From Liolophura sinensis (taxonomy: Eukaryota; Mollusca; Polyplacophora; Chitonida; Chitonidae), in NCBI RefSeq assembly GCF_032854445.1, contig NC_088300.1, forward strand, positions 57,946,984 through 58,010,983: a stretch of 64,000 bases of DNA, in the 5' to 3' direction. A program made the position numbers and the translations under genes. A model generated the notes under the pieces. It searched no databases and had not been told where the DNA came from. It saw only the letters and a list, made by a program, of their open reading frames with translations. Below are positions 12,331 to 24,815 of this stretch, in pieces; the first letter of the stretch is position 1, and the number at the start of each line of letters is the position of its first letter.

Positions 12331-12569
12331 GGGGTGCTCCGTGCCTCAGTTGGTTAACCCTAGCGCAGCGTAATAACCCAGGAGTCTCTCACCAATGCGG
12401 TCGCTGTGAGTTCAAGTTCAGATCATCCTGGTTTCCTCTCCAGAAGTACGTGGGAAAGTCTGCCAGCAACCTGCGGATGGTCGTGGGTTTTCCCCTGGCT
12501 GTACCCGGTTTCCGCACATGAGTGAAATATTCTTGAGTTCGGCGTAAAACACCAATCAAATAAATAAAT
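12331..12569 (+). mobile_element. SINE, near full length (type 1)
   Basis: About 240 bp. tRNA-like head with A-box TGCCTCAGTTGGTTAACC and B-box GTGAGTTCAAGTTC, body with CCAGCAACCTGCGGATGGTC, and a 3' tail GGCGTAAAACACCAATCAAA followed by TAAATAAA. It is the best-preserved copy of this family in the window; relatives lie at 23977, 27842, 29477 (reverse) and 57012. An RNA polymerase III origin and LINE-driven mobility are inferred from the SINE architecture. Confidence 0.88.
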
Positions 12570-15500
12570 CCTTCTTTTAGTGTGGCATTTCGCGCTACTT
12601 ATCACCTTCTAATGTTAGATCTTAACGAAACAACACAGGAAATACTAAGTATATATGCCTAAGCTATTTCGAATTGGTCGTCTTGAACAAGAAAAGGGCC
12701 CTGCTCCAGGATAAGCACGAGTTGACAATACGTGCCACATAAAAAAGTTCCACCAAAGCATGAATGGTGCTTCTCATCTTACATACATTTTACATTAAGG
12801 TGCGAAGGTATAAATAACTATTCTCCAGTTACAAGCTTTCATATCTACAGATTTTCGCCGATTAATTTCTTTGCTTTTGTACAAATATTATTGTCTGGAC
12901 CCATCCTGTCAGATCATTCAGGTACGTTGCCTTAAGAAAAATGCTTTGGACTTTGTAACTCCAAACACAAAAGAAGAAATCAATATGCTCCAGTTCACTC
13001 ATAAATCTGGTCATATCATTGGACGTCTTTGATTCTGAAAGGCCGTGCTGTCATCATACAAGACTGTCTAGCCCGAGGTCATGCCTGGTTTTAGCTACAG
13101 TATGTCACATCTTTCGAAAATTGTACTTGGTCGACCTGTTGCTGCCATCACATTGGGTACCGTGTCCCTGTAAGCAAAAGATTCCAGATGTATTGATCCA
13201 AATTTATTTCTAGATCAAAATGGAACCGTAAAGATCAAACGAACCCCGTTAAATATATCCCAGTCAGGAGAGCAATGGTTGACCATCTGCCTGATGATCC
13301 AAATAAGGAGTGTCACGAAAACGCCTCATGTACTAATGCGCTAACTCTAGATCCAGTTTAACCCGGGTAGTGTGTTTCTTGACTGTTTCAATGCACCCAC
13401 CAGCTCACTTTCATCAATTTTGAAAAGCAGCAACAGAAACCAGACCTGAAATCCTTGAAAATGGCATTGTTATAGCCATAGAGATATGGCTCATATTTTA
13501 ACTCTGCTAAATCGAATTTAGCTGTGATTCATTACAATTCTATACTTTCACTGGAATAACGTTTCAGATTTGGCTTCAACGTCATAATCAAGAGTGTTTT
13601 CCTTGTAGGAATATGTAATATACATGTAGGTCTAATATTACATGAATGTCGTGTACAGCAGTAAAATCAACTCTAATTGCTGAAGTTGTGTTTAACTATT
13701 AATGGAAATTTTGTATTTATGTATTTCGTGGAATTATTAGGACCATGGTACCAGCATTTATCTTTCTTACAATCGGCTTCCGTTAGGTATAATATCCTGT
13801 TGCCTTGTTGCAACTGGCGCAGCGCAAACCCTGTCTCTCCTTCAGCCATCGTGTTAACAAAAATATTATTCATTGCCTAATATTTGAGAAAAAAACTCCA
13901 CGTTTCTGACGGCTTTTGTGCAGAGACTATGGCGGCGATAAGACTGTATAAGGATTTGATTTAAAACCGGTGTTCCATCACTGAAGTTTGATATAGGGTC
14001 AGCCATTGAATGTGTCGCTATTTATTAATCTCATAGCCTCTCACATAGCACGAAAACTCGCCTTCTCTACCTAAAGAAATCGCATGATATGGATTTCCTT
14101 GCATAGATCCAACAGGCCGCAAATTCACAATGACGAATTGCTCAGATCGAGCCGCAGACTGGTTGCTTACGTAGCAGAGCAAGGGGAGGGGAGGGGGGAG
14201 GTGAGATAGGGTCATAAAATATAATCGTGGAGCGCGAATAGCATTGGTCAATTTTACCGCAACCTTAGATTGGAATATTGTTGACATTTTATCACTTCGT
14301 CCCTAGGCAAGGTTTGGAATCCTGCAAAGAAACAGAAAGAGCAAAATCCATTACGCCTTCAAACCGTATGCTTCGCGAAATAGACTTGTCAGTTTAAGTT
14401 GGTTTCCATTAACATTTGCATGATATATTGGTAACCTAAAGATTAATCTGTCTCGTTGGCTTCTTATTGCAGGGACAAAAATCTACACCATACGGAAGAA
14501 AACACGTGAGCACGAAATGAATGCGAACACTTTCCAGTAGGCACGGGTTAATTTTAAACTAAAATCACCAGTCTTTCTAAAACTACATGTAGCACTACGT
14601 CGGGGCTTGAAATATACATATCTAGGGTATTTGTAACTGACTGCTGTGATATCAAATGTTCCTATAACGGCGACAAAAACATGACAAATTAAATGTGAAA
14701 ATGTCGGATAGAGCATGCAATGGTGTCAAAAAGCCACTCGGGGTGTTCTTTGTATACAAATGTGTACAGGGTTAGGATTCGATCAAACAGTACATTTATT
14801 CATTAGATGTTCGTGCTCACATGTTTATGCTACACCACTTATACGACAAGTTATACGGGGAAATGGTCACTAGTAAAAACTTGCCATAGGTCAGTAGATA
14901 CCCGGGGGCAGTAAGGGTACCTCCGACTACAATTTAGTATAGTGAAAATGTAGTGATAAATAAGGAGTTATTAAAAACATTGAAAGAAAAAAATCAGAGA
15001 GGGAGCATCCAAATTATTTGAAAAATGTGAATACTTCTCTGTTTAAAAACCATTTTAACAAATGAAATTAAATTTATTGTTTTAGATCTATTCTCTTTGA
15101 AAGCATCTGAGTAAATCTTAAATATAAGGAATAGTCGCATTATTTTATAAGTGATGACTTACCAACCTCCTTGGTATAGTGTTATTTATTACATTCGTTT
15201 TAAGCATTATGACTGTTAGGAGATTAACTGAATCCATTGCTTCAAGTCAGGTTTGACAACAGCCGCGCAATGTTTTATTATCAAGTTTTTTACTAAGCAC
15301 AATATCCGATTAGAAAAGTTTTCTGTCAGTTCGACAAATGACTGTAAGACTGAAAGGAAGACACGTATGTACACAATGAGAAGCCGAAATCACAGAGTCC
15401 GCTAAAAGACCGGTCAGAATTGGTAATCAATGTGTTTGTGGAGACTAGAAGATATACACTCCGCACAGGCCAAGGCTGACCTCAAATACCCAGTATAACG

Positions 15501-15672
15501 GTAGTTCATTCATTCCCATTGATACCCAATTCTCAGGTGATTACAATCGCCTAACACTGTCTCCACGTCAACACCCACGCAAATCAGATGGCAAGGCTTT
15601 TTGGTTTCCAATCTTCACACACATCTCTTCAGGGTGAAATAAGTCAATCAGAGTCAGCATATCCATGTTGGA
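12570..15672. other. Gene-poor region
   Basis: The longest open frames are 89 codons (14018-14287, -) and 77 codons (14483-14716, -), neither recognisable. AACGTCATAATCAAGAGTGTTTT near 13578 looks like an isolated SINE-tail relic. A short G-rich run occurs near 14182-14202. Confidence 0.45.
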
Positions 15673-16076
15673 TCTATATCACATCTCAGTGTCACAGGGA
15701 GCCATATCACATCTCAGTGTCACAGGGTGCTATATCACATCTCAGTGTCATAGGGATCTATATCACATCTCAGTGTCACAGGGATCTATATCACATCTCA
15801 GTGTCACAAGAAGCTATAACACATCTCAGTGTCACAGAGAGCCATATCACATCTCAGTGTCACAGGGATCTATATCACATCTCAGTGTCACAGGGAGCTA
15901 TATCACATTCAGAGTCACACGGAGCTATATCACATTTCAGTGTCACACGGAGCTATATCACATTTCAGTGTCACAGGAAGCTATATCACATCTAAGTGTC
16001 ACAGGGAGCTATATCACATCGCAGTGTCACGGGGAGCTATATCACATCTCAGCTGTCACAGGGAGCTATATCACAA
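15673..16076. repeat. 28-bp minisatellite, about 14 copies
   Basis: Unit is TATATCACATCTCAGTGTCA followed by CAGGGAGC (28 bp; for example ATCAC at 15678 and 15706). The array is fairly homogeneous. Because 28 is not a multiple of 3 and the unit lacks stops in all three forward frames, three overlapping forward frames (90 to 138 codons) run through it, all reading permutations of the same 28-residue repeat (ISHLSVTG/YITSQCHR). I read this as a non-coding satellite. Confidence 0.95.
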
Positions 16077-16285
16077 GTTAGAAATTGTCTTAATATATTG
16101 ACTGGTACAAACTGTAATACTCGTCTATCCGTTGAACTGATTCTCTGTCTTTTGACGTCTTTGAGATCTTGGAGTCACAAAGCCAATAAGGTACCGGTAT
16201 AGAGTATTCATTTCATGTGAAATGCGCATAGTTTGTTTATTTATGTAATTTTTCACGCTCTCTCAACTGTAGTTACACACCAGTG

Positions 16286-16420
16286 TTGAATGAATGAAGG
16301 ATTATGCCTTAAGGCCACCTCCGCAATATTTCAGTTGTGTCGTGGCTAACCAACACTGAATGTCTGGCGTATGTCACAAGAGCGCACATAACACAACTGC
16401 AGCAGATGTTTACTGAAGTA
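16286..16420. mobile_element. Possible SINE fragment
   Basis: TTGAATGAATGAAGGATTAT, then GCCACCTCCGCAATATTTCAG and GTCGTGGCTAA, resemble a dispersed element whose relic may also lie at 33691-33745. Identification rests on memory of similar molluscan repeats and on the weak match between these two copies. Confidence 0.4.
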
Positions 16421-18792
16421 TTCAAGAATTTTCCTTTTGCACGAGGGTGGTTAGCTTTATGAGTGAAGAAAACGTATATACCTTTACAAAGATACTGACA
16501 AACTTGTCCACGTTTGACGTAAAGACGCTTAGCGCCACACTGATGGAAGACAAGTGGCCCACCAAAATTATAAGAATGCACAAACTATCCACGGGCGCTG
16601 TCCAACGCTTACTGACATCACGGCCACGCGATTAACAATAGCAGGGGGACACATTTTTTGAAACACGAAGGGCTAAATGTATTATGCATTTCTATACCCC
16701 TCATATACTCAAGTCAGCTATTAAGGAGAAATTCCATATCAGTGCCAGCTTTTAATGCTCTCGCACTTTTGATGTGTTTCTCTGGGCAGAGGTTACAAGT
16801 AACTTATTTTGTGTTTAAAATGGTTTTCTTGACCACCGGTATGATTACAAGCTATATGAGAGCGGACTTATTGTGACGGCATCACAAATACCCTAAGGGA
16901 CATAACAGCAGTTTATTTGGAACAGCTTTTAAATAAAACGTAAGGGGAGAGAAAAACAAGACAAGGTCCAGTTTATTCAGTAAGAATGCTTTTCTGCAAG
17001 CTACGTTCTGCTTTTCAAAGCCGTTACAGAAAAAATTGTCCCAGTGGGGGTTAAGGTTAAAAGTGGGACAAACACAAAGGACTGGCGACTCCTGAAGAGA
17101 TTGCCAAATGCTCCCAATAGGCCGTCCGTTCATGTATTATCATTCTTGGCGTACAGACAACCTGGCCTGGAGGGAACTCTCAAATTCACTCTGTCTTTTT
17201 CTTAACCGTCTTTCCCGCTGAGCCACTCCGTCACCAGCTCTAACAGCAAACACTGACCGTAGTACCATCCGGAATAAAACAGAACCCAATTAGGGAACCA
17301 CTAAGAAAATGGTTCTCCTGGAGAACTTGGCTGGCTAGGCTTCCCCGTGGAAATCACCGCTGTATTTAAATCCCTGTCATCCTGTTTTCATTAGTACACA
17401 AGCGTCAGGAACGCTACACTGCCAACACCACGAGTAGTCTACGTACCGCAAAAATTAACTCAGTGGTTTGTTTCTTACGTAAAACTTATGGGAAGATACA
17501 TCATATCGATACCTCAAAGTAGGTAACTTATTTGCCAAACAGCCTCGAATGTTTTTTTTTGAATTCGCACAAAGCAAACATCTTCCCTTAAAGGCTACAC
17601 GAACACAATACATGGAAGCTAAAATGTTTCAAATATATCAGAATTCTGTCTGTTTGGGTACAACAAAAAACTTCTACCCCACGGTTACTACTTGCACTCT
17701 CTGAAGTTACCATGGTGACAAAAAGTTTTGATGTCATTTTCAGGTGCAACAATTAGGAAATGGAAATAGTGCTAAGTTGAATTTCTGATGTTGTGAAGAA
17801 AGGTGCAAGCCGCACGCACGTGGTCGTAGGGCACCGTACCATGTACGTCAGACTAGGGTTAAACATTTTTTAACTAGTATAATACAGTTTTCTATTGATG
17901 ATCTTTTACATTATGCATGTGATATTTGATTATTTTAGGCGGAGTGACGTGGTCTTTATCTATTTTTATCATATATCTAAGCAGATATCCTACATTTTTC
18001 CAGACTATCGCAATGTCTATCTGGACACTTTATCCCGCTTATCGCGCTCGTAATAGACCGTTATCAAGAGGATTTAAGTCAAGGTTAGCGGAGCACTCAG
18101 AAATTGACGTACCCGTGTATTGATATGAACTGTTTAAATGTGTTCGAATCTCCTCTGTGGCGTGGTTTACGTGACTACCGGGTCCTTGAAGTATTGGGCT
18201 ATATTGTCTCAAGCATCCATACCGGTATTCATCTTTTCAGTCTCGGATCGATCTATATATCGTGCCCATAGCGCCTTTTTTCAAGCAGCAGCAGCATGTC
18301 TTAACATTTATTCTTTGTCAGGTTTTTTGATCTGCTCAAGAGAATGAACGATCGTTTGTGCTGGACTAATGGATTTCAGGAACACGAGTCGGTAATCTCT
18401 AAGAACGGTCAGTGGGACAATGTGGGCGTCAATATGGTACCACAAATTACTTTCTCTGCAGTTCACACGGGCACCTGTAGGGGCTATGGCGAGACCATAT
18501 TTTTGTCTATATTGACTTTTCCTATTGACGCTTGATACAGTGGGTGGGGAGCGTAAGATGGGCTGTTAGAGTAACCAGGTACGAGTGGGATATATTGTTC
18601 TCGGTTGTCTTCGATACAAGTCAGTGGTTACGGTTAGGTTTCAGGCAAACATATCAATCACACACGTTGTATACCAGGGGACTGGGTCACAATCGACCCA
18701 TCAAGGCAATGTGTGTAACAGAATGTTTAGTTCAGGGACCGAACTTCTACTGTTAAAGAAATATATTTTTGTATGAATTGTGAAAGTTAGAA
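16421..18792. other. Gene-poor region
   Basis: Open frames up to 83 codons (16882-17133, -) carry no recognisable domain. No repeat or RNA gene that I can support. Confidence 0.45.
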
Positions 18793-18812
18793 ACAATAGT
18801 TTTAACTATTGT
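18793..18812. promoter_or_regulatory. Perfect inverted repeat with two head-to-head SOX-like sites
   Basis: ACAATAGTT at 18793-18801 and its exact complement AACTATTGT at 18804-18812 are separated by TT. ACAATAG/CTATTGT matches the known SOX HMG-box core, placed head-to-head. Binding is inference only; it could equally be a chance AT-rich palindrome. Confidence 0.4.
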
Positions 18813-18835
18813 AATTTTGGTATAACATAATTAAA

Positions 18836-19074
18836 GACGTACAGCATAGAGAGTAAAACTAGAACAACGAAGACAGTGGGATAGTTGGCAAATGGTCACA
18901 CGCAACCGGTGACGCACGGCTTCTTGTCAGTTTATTTCAGTTAGGGTTTTATTCCAACTGTTTATGCAAATGCATAAATAGTAGCAAATCACACGCCCTC
19001 CATTTGGTAAATGGACTGTTGTAAATTGTAATTTTATTAGATGTCACTAATCTAGAATTACCCAAAATGGTGTG
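18836..19074 (+). repeat. Dispersed repeat family X, copy 1
   Basis: Starts near ACAGCATAGAGAGTAAAACTA and continues through GATAGTTGGCAAATGGTCAC, CTTGTCAGTTTATTTCAGTTA and CCCAACTG-like sequence to TCTAGAATTACCCAAAAT. It carries a perfect palindrome TTTATGCAAATGCATAAA at 18961-18978. Copies 2 (19571) and 3 (24715) share these blocks in the same order and orientation. No coding capacity; class unknown. Confidence 0.75.
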
Positions 19075-19570
19075 TCACCCAACTTCCTGGTCCGCCAACA
19101 GGTTGAAAGAAACTACTTGTTATGAAGAAACTGACAAACGTATTTATTATAATGACTTTGGCATAAGACATCATGAAGTAAGGTATTTATTTTTATGATA
19201 CCTGGCACGGCTGGGATTACGTCATACTGGAATTAGATAATTCTGAAGAAAATCTATGTATTTGTGTTCTGAAAGATATTATTAATTCCAAAATCCTAAA
19301 ACACGAACATTTGTTATCATCCAAGGCAACCTCTTATCAGCCAGCTGGTAGACTAGTAAAACATATGTTAGGTATGCATATAATGTACATGACTGGGTAT
19401 GGAAGATAAATATAGTTATCATTAGACTAGCTCTAGTAAGAGAGACGTAATGTGTCTTTGTAAATGTTATTTGACTTTTCGTTGTCATTATCCTTCATTT
19501 ACATAGATTTGGTATTTCTTTGCTCAGAAGGAAATAATTCTAAATTACAGTGTAAAATACATGTATAAAA
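19075..19570. other. Spacer between two copies of repeat X
   Basis: A 68-codon minus frame (19282-19488) has no recognisable content. Nothing else supported. Confidence 0.4.
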
Positions 19571-19783
19571 GACTAGAGAATAAACAGTAAAACCAGAGCA
19601 GTGACGACATGTGAATTCCTTTCACCTGTCAGTTTACCTCAGTTAGTATTTCATCCCAACTGTTTAAGTATATGCTTAAAAAGTAGCAAGGCGTAATCAG
19701 AATTAGGCCAAAAAAGTGTAGTGAGGGTAATTGCAATTTAATTGCATGTTTATAATCGGTCTAGAATCACTCAAAATTCTGTG
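19571..19783 (+). repeat. Dispersed repeat family X, copy 2
   Basis: GACTAGAGAATAAACAGTAA, AACCAGAGCAGTGACGACA, CACCTGTCAGTTTACCTCAG, CATCCCAACTGTTTAAG and TCTAGAATCACTCAAAAT align in order with copy 1, about 720 bp upstream. The internal palindrome here is TTTAAGTATATGCTTAAA (19674-19691), different in sequence from copy 1 but still self-complementary apart from one G-T pair. Confidence 0.72.
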
Positions 19784-20757
19784 TTTTTAATATACAATCA
19801 CATTAAAACAAAGTGACATCGCTTACCCGTTTGTCTATTCCTAGGAGTGTTACTGTTGGGGCTGTTGTTGAACAATTTCGCCGATGCTTAAAAACGTGTA
19901 TTCGATTATGATTTTGCGGATAAAGTTTAAATATACCTGGTAATCCTTGCTTCTGGGTTACATATTTGTAGCGCTCATTTAAGCAATCTTTAAGCGATGT
20001 AAAACAGAATATCTAAGTGTTCAATTTGTGGAAATAGGTTGATAAAGTGATATATTGGTACATACTCTCAATGAAGAAATCGTATACGTCTCCGGACAGT
20101 TTAGAATGAACGACCCTTCTTCACATCGTTATTATGAACATTGTCGTGTCTGTGCTATAAATATTTGATTATACACGAGCTTGGTGACAGCTTTGTTTAT
20201 GGACTATGGTGACTTTCATCGAGGACAGTTATAATACCCCGCTGGGCCTCCAGGAGTGTAGCCTGTATTGATAGGTAAGGACAGATCATCTCGTATAATA
20301 CAGATTTTAAGATGAATGTCTGAACTATCTTCTTATCTCGCCAAATCTTCATATTTAGCAATAATACGTTGGGATCAGACAGGTCGCCAGTGATTGTTCA
20401 CGATTAGACGGCTTCATGGGTCGCTGGTAATTCAGGGTGAAGTAAATCCGGACGCCTTTAAACTTTTCTTCATCTTAGATAAAATGGTCGCTCACTTTAA
20501 CTGACTCTTGAAGAACGCCATCAGTGTAGAATAGTTAGAATAACCGTTTAAATCCGGTGTAGACACGTAAATAAAGGTCAATACTATAAGAAAATCTTGT
20601 TTTGTAAGTTTTCACGAGATCAAAGAAGTATGCCTGGAGACTATACCGAATTCGTTTCAAACTAACACTAAGATAAGATTCATTTAAGAGTAAAGCAGGC
20701 TCGAAAACGAAATTTGCATGTTGTCAGATAAACTCGTGTTCACGTGTCAGCCCTTTT
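19784..20757. other. Spacer, nothing recognised
   Basis: No open frame of note and no repeat that I can support. Confidence 0.45.
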
Positions 20758-20847
20758 ATTTATTAATTTATTTGTTGCTTAACGCCATATTCAAGAAGTT
20801 TCCTTTATTTGGCAAGTTAGTTGGTGGTGGTGGGGGGGGGGGGGGGG
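20758..20847 (-). mobile_element. SINE tail relic followed by poly-G tract
   Basis: TTTATTAATTTATTTGTTGC then TTAACGCCATATTCAAGAA is the reverse complement of the window's SINE 3' end. It runs into GGTGGTGGTGG and a 16-base G homopolymer (20832-20847). The two overlapping 68- and 98-codon frames on opposite strands encode only the low-complexity run and are not genes. Confidence 0.6.
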
Positions 20848-22139
20848 TCCCCGCCAAACGTGACGTACAGATTGGGGGAAGACTGGTGGCCTTGCACGAA
20901 CATCGACGGCTGCTTATTGTCTTCAAGTCTTCACAAGCACTGAGAGAGGAGGGATCTACACATTCTCTGTCCAAGTTCGCACTACATGGACTGTGTCCCG
21001 GAAGATCTGTCTAGATCAATAGGCTGCAACAGAAGGTACACACTTGCGACAAAAGGTTGCTGTCAAAGCAACAGCGACTTATCCGGTTCAAGCTCCGTCA
21101 AGAGTTTCAAGACTTGGTGAGTTTTGTCTAAAGCTCACGTAGTCGTTTTGTGGACCCAAGCACTGAGCACTTCCATCGGCACGGTGACAGAGGTTAGGCC
21201 GCCCTATCTGGGTCACCGCTTCCATTTAAGACACAAAATGTGTGTCTGAAAGCAAGGTAGCCAAAACGGGGTCGAGGTGCTGGCTGGTACTGTGGTCAAA
21301 CATTGTTAGGGGTAAAAGATAAATGAGAGTGGGCTGGGGTCATGGCAGTGGAATTTGGGCGAGATCACTGAGTTCGCTTCATCAAACACATTCACAAGCC
21401 GGCTTTATTTAGACTTGAACGAGTCGATAATCCCAGTCTACTGTTTAGAAATGGAGATGCCGATAACCCAGCCGGTGCTTCTGGCTCTATATGTGTGACA
21501 CTCACAGATCACCCGGAATTTGGCACTTTTGTTGAAGAATGTCAGTGTGTTTCGCTGAAGTTCTTCTGAGACTTGTTCGACCTGAACCTTTGTTGTGCAC
21601 AGCGTTGCTTATAAAGCGGGGTTTTATGCGGCATATACAGGAAATTTTACCCTCCTTGTATACAGAAAACTTATATCAACACTTTCAGGAATTTCCCAGC
21701 GGGATAAAGCAATAATACAGATACCATTTCTTCATACATTTCCATTTAGCTAGCAGCAAATGCGATTTAGTGTTTCTATGCGCATTATGTATTACTTACA
21801 CTGTCTGGGTGTATAGCTGTTGGGGAATATATACCGTGAAATGAGTGGCCAAAGTAATACGTCGTGGGACAATTATGCTATTGCGCTAACGGACGAACGG
21901 CGCTAACTGATGGTCAAACGGCTCCAGTCTTTGACAGGACTCCCAAAACATCTGGAGGATCCATAGACGGTTCTACAGGATAATACCATCTTGTAACCTG
22001 AATCTGTATATTCTTATTGATGAGATCGCATAACCTGACAATCAAACGAACACAGTATCACATATTGTTGACCAGAACCATACTGATTCACCATTTAATC
22101 AAATATATAATAGATATTTGTCTTTTTGATTAATTTTTG
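20848..22139. other. Spacer, slightly richer in GC
   Basis: No open frame above 60 codons apart from the one crossing the poly-G run. No domain, RNA gene or repeat recognised. Confidence 0.4.
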
Positions 22140-22330
22140 ACATCATAATCAAGAATGTTTCACTTATATAATGGCGGTCAGTTTTATTGGGTGGGGGGGG
22201 GGGGGGTCGGGGGGGGGGGGGATGGTGTGGATTGGCCGGTGTAAACCACCGACCTTTAGCAAGCTATTGGCGAACTTTTACACGTGAGATGTACATAAGG
22301 ACAAGCCATATTGGTTGAATACAAATGGTC
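22140..22330 (-). mobile_element. SINE-like element, reverse, with expanded poly-G
   Basis: CATCATAATCAAGAATGTTT then CACTTATATAATGGCGG corresponds to the reverse complement of the type 1 SINE 3' part. It is interrupted by G14 (22193-22206), TC and G13 (22209-22221), then GGCCGGTGTAAACCACCGAC and CAAGCTATTGGCGAACTTT, which resembles the body of the copy at 8978. The G-run marks the place where the other copies have a G-rich word. Confidence 0.6.
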
Positions 22331-23976
22331 ATCAAACAACGAACGTCAGACTACTCAGACGGCCAAGCTATCGTCGAGAACCGGTTATTTTCACATATGC
22401 TCCGATATTAGCCATAGCTGGCGAATCTACACAGATAATAAGTATCACAAATACAAACTTAGTGATACAATAATGGTAACTTACTGTTTGCTGTTGTGTT
22501 CACGTCAGACAGCTCTTGGTTAATGACGACAGACGAATGCTTTAAAATCGTAAAAGCATAGCATTTTTTTTTATATGTTTTTCCAAGCGAATCAGTAAGG
22601 AAAGATAAGAAACAAAAGAAATGGCAAACGTAGTTCCATACACCATCAAAATCGGATGAATGAAAAGTGAGGAAAGCCTCTGTACCAGACAGAGCTTTCC
22701 CGCTCCCGTCAATCATGTCCATTCAAAGAGCTAAGTAATTTCGAAATAGTACCCTCTAGAAAAAAGAGATAAGAACGCATTGATTCTACTCAAACAGTCA
22801 TCACAGTGAGATATTAGTACTCCGTGTTATAGAGTAGCGATATCACGAACTTTACTGAATTACATGCATGTCTATGATATGTGTTCACAAGGCCCATTGA
22901 TGCAGAGAGTGACTTTTGTGAGAACCGGAAAGGTTTGAAATTGTATTCCGTTTTGTGATTTCTGGTAACTATCTATAATGATGAAAAAAAATATTAAAAT
23001 ATGAAATTTAATAGATGATGACACAGTATGTCTAGGCCAAGAAAGTACGTCATTCTGAGAGTACCCACATGTCATCTGACTCGACGGTAATGAAACGGTT
23101 ATTATTTAGATGTTGTGACAAGATTTTCTTTCAGTCAAAGGGCCTATTGTGTCTAGCACAGTGGATAGATACATAGCTGACTTTTTATGCGGTTTGGTAA
23201 GAATTTCATTCATAACTTTGACATGTATGTGGTATTTTCTTAACCTAAGGACCTTGGATGATCAGATGATTTGGGTGTTTGTTAACGAAAAGCGACGTAC
23301 ATTTCATCTTGTTTTTTTCTCTTTCTTAGTTTCTTCTGTTTGTAATTTTAGTTAGCATCAGGTAGACAGTCTTCTGATATGAAAGCTACATCTGACTGAC
23401 CTAAAGGACAATTTGGCCTCTTTCCTTGGTGTGACGTGTCTCCTACTTGTAGTGAGTACTCAAAGAGGCTCTCATCTACCCTAAATCTTCTAATTTTGTG
23501 ACACCTGGTCTGTTCTTTTTAGCCAATATACATGCAATTGTAGAAGGAATATTTCATTTTTTTTCTTTTATTCACATGGTTAGTCCAACTAGTGAACAAC
23601 ATATGCGTATCTTTACTTTTCCAAAAACTGGAAGAGAAACGTAATTCTTTGCTTCAGCACTACTAATATGTGTTCTAAAATGAGAAGAAGTAGGATTTAT
23701 ATAGTACATCTTGAGAGATCAGATTGGACGACAATAATCAACAGATTTGAGAACAGGAGTCTAGATAATTTAACTCCTTCTCTGTTACATTTCCAACAAG
23801 GCGATGAGTCACAAAATATCACCGTTCATACAATAATACAAAGGACTACAGGATAGAAAGTAGCGCACAGTGTTGTGGATGGTCAGACGTATTACCGGTG
23901 TTAACACTGACAGCTAGGATTTCTGTATTAAATATGGAAATGCTATTAAACTGATAGTTAAGCAATAACCATTGTT
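22331..23976. other. Gene-poor region
   Basis: Open frames up to 87 codons (22459-22722, -) show no recognised domain. No repeat of note. Confidence 0.45.
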
Positions 23977-24172
23977 AGGCCCTTTGTGATCCAGTGGTTA
24001 GCGCGCCAGCGCAGCACAATGGCCCAGGAGCCTCCCATCAGTGGTCGCTGTGAGTTTCAAGTCCAGCTGATGATAACTTCTAGCCAGAATTCTAGCGTCC
24101 GTCGTGAAGTGAAATAAATAAACAAATAACTAACTAACTAACTAACTAACTAAATAAATACATAAATAAATG
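23977..24172 (+). mobile_element. SINE (type 1) with TAAC microsatellite tail
   Basis: Head with A-box-like GTGATCCAGTGGTTAGCGC and GCCAGCGCAGCACAATGGCC, B-box GTGAGTTTCAAGTCC, a shortened body and a tail GTGAAATAAATAAACAAAT. The tail has expanded to about six TAAC units (24127-24152) followed by TAAATAAATA. The middle of the element is deleted relative to the copy at 12331. Confidence 0.82.
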
Positions 24173-24714
24173 ACAGTCCCCTATGGCACAGGATAGAGCG
24201 GTGAGATTTGTAAGCTATGGAGAGAGTCACATTGTCAACATTAGTGTAAATTGATGCAATATTTTCTGACGTTTTAAAAGCTTTTAGCTAATTTTCAATG
24301 GTGTTTCTTGATCACGTTCCTCTTATGAAGGCTAGTAGGGATAATACCAGACGGCTAAAACGGTCTCCCGCTGACGTGAGAAATGACGTACAGGACATTT
24401 AACATTTAACATTTCATCAAGCCGCTCTACTAGAAAAATGAAATGGATAAGAAAAATATGGGGCCCTGGTGCGAATATCCTGGGACAGATGCTCCTCGTG
24501 GAAATCTGAGGTGTCGTTACGGTAATGCAAGTGACCAGATTAATAAAAACTGATTTGAAGTGATATTTTTTTTCATATGCATTTCGAATTTCGATCGAGG
24601 TTCATTTTAGATTGAAGATGAAGTGATCGACATCAGTCTCGTGCAATGTGAAAAGTAGCCACACTAGGTGCGTATGTCCTAGAATCTGTACGTCATCGCG
24701 ATATAACAGACAGC
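24173..24714. other. Spacer, nothing recognised
   Basis: A direct pentamer-type repeat (ACATTTAACATTTAACATTT) near 24395-24414 is the only local structure seen. Confidence 0.4.
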
Positions 24715-24815
24715 AGCATGGAGAGTGAAAACAGAGTAGTGACGACAGTGTGATAATTGGCAAATGGTCAGGTAGAGACCTAAAGGGTGAAATCCTTCCT
24801 CTTGTCAGTTTACTT
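24715..24815 (+). repeat. Dispersed repeat family X, copy 3 (partial)
   Basis: CAGCATGGAGAGTGAAAAC, GTAGTGACGACAGTGTGATA, TTGGCAAATGGTCA and CCTCTTGTCAGTTTACTTT align with the first half of copy 1 and copy 2. The palindrome-bearing second half is not recognisable. Confidence 0.65.

Noticed and set aside
15588-16101. Three overlapping frames of 90-138 codons
   Set aside because: All read the same 28-bp satellite in different phases; no start or splice context.
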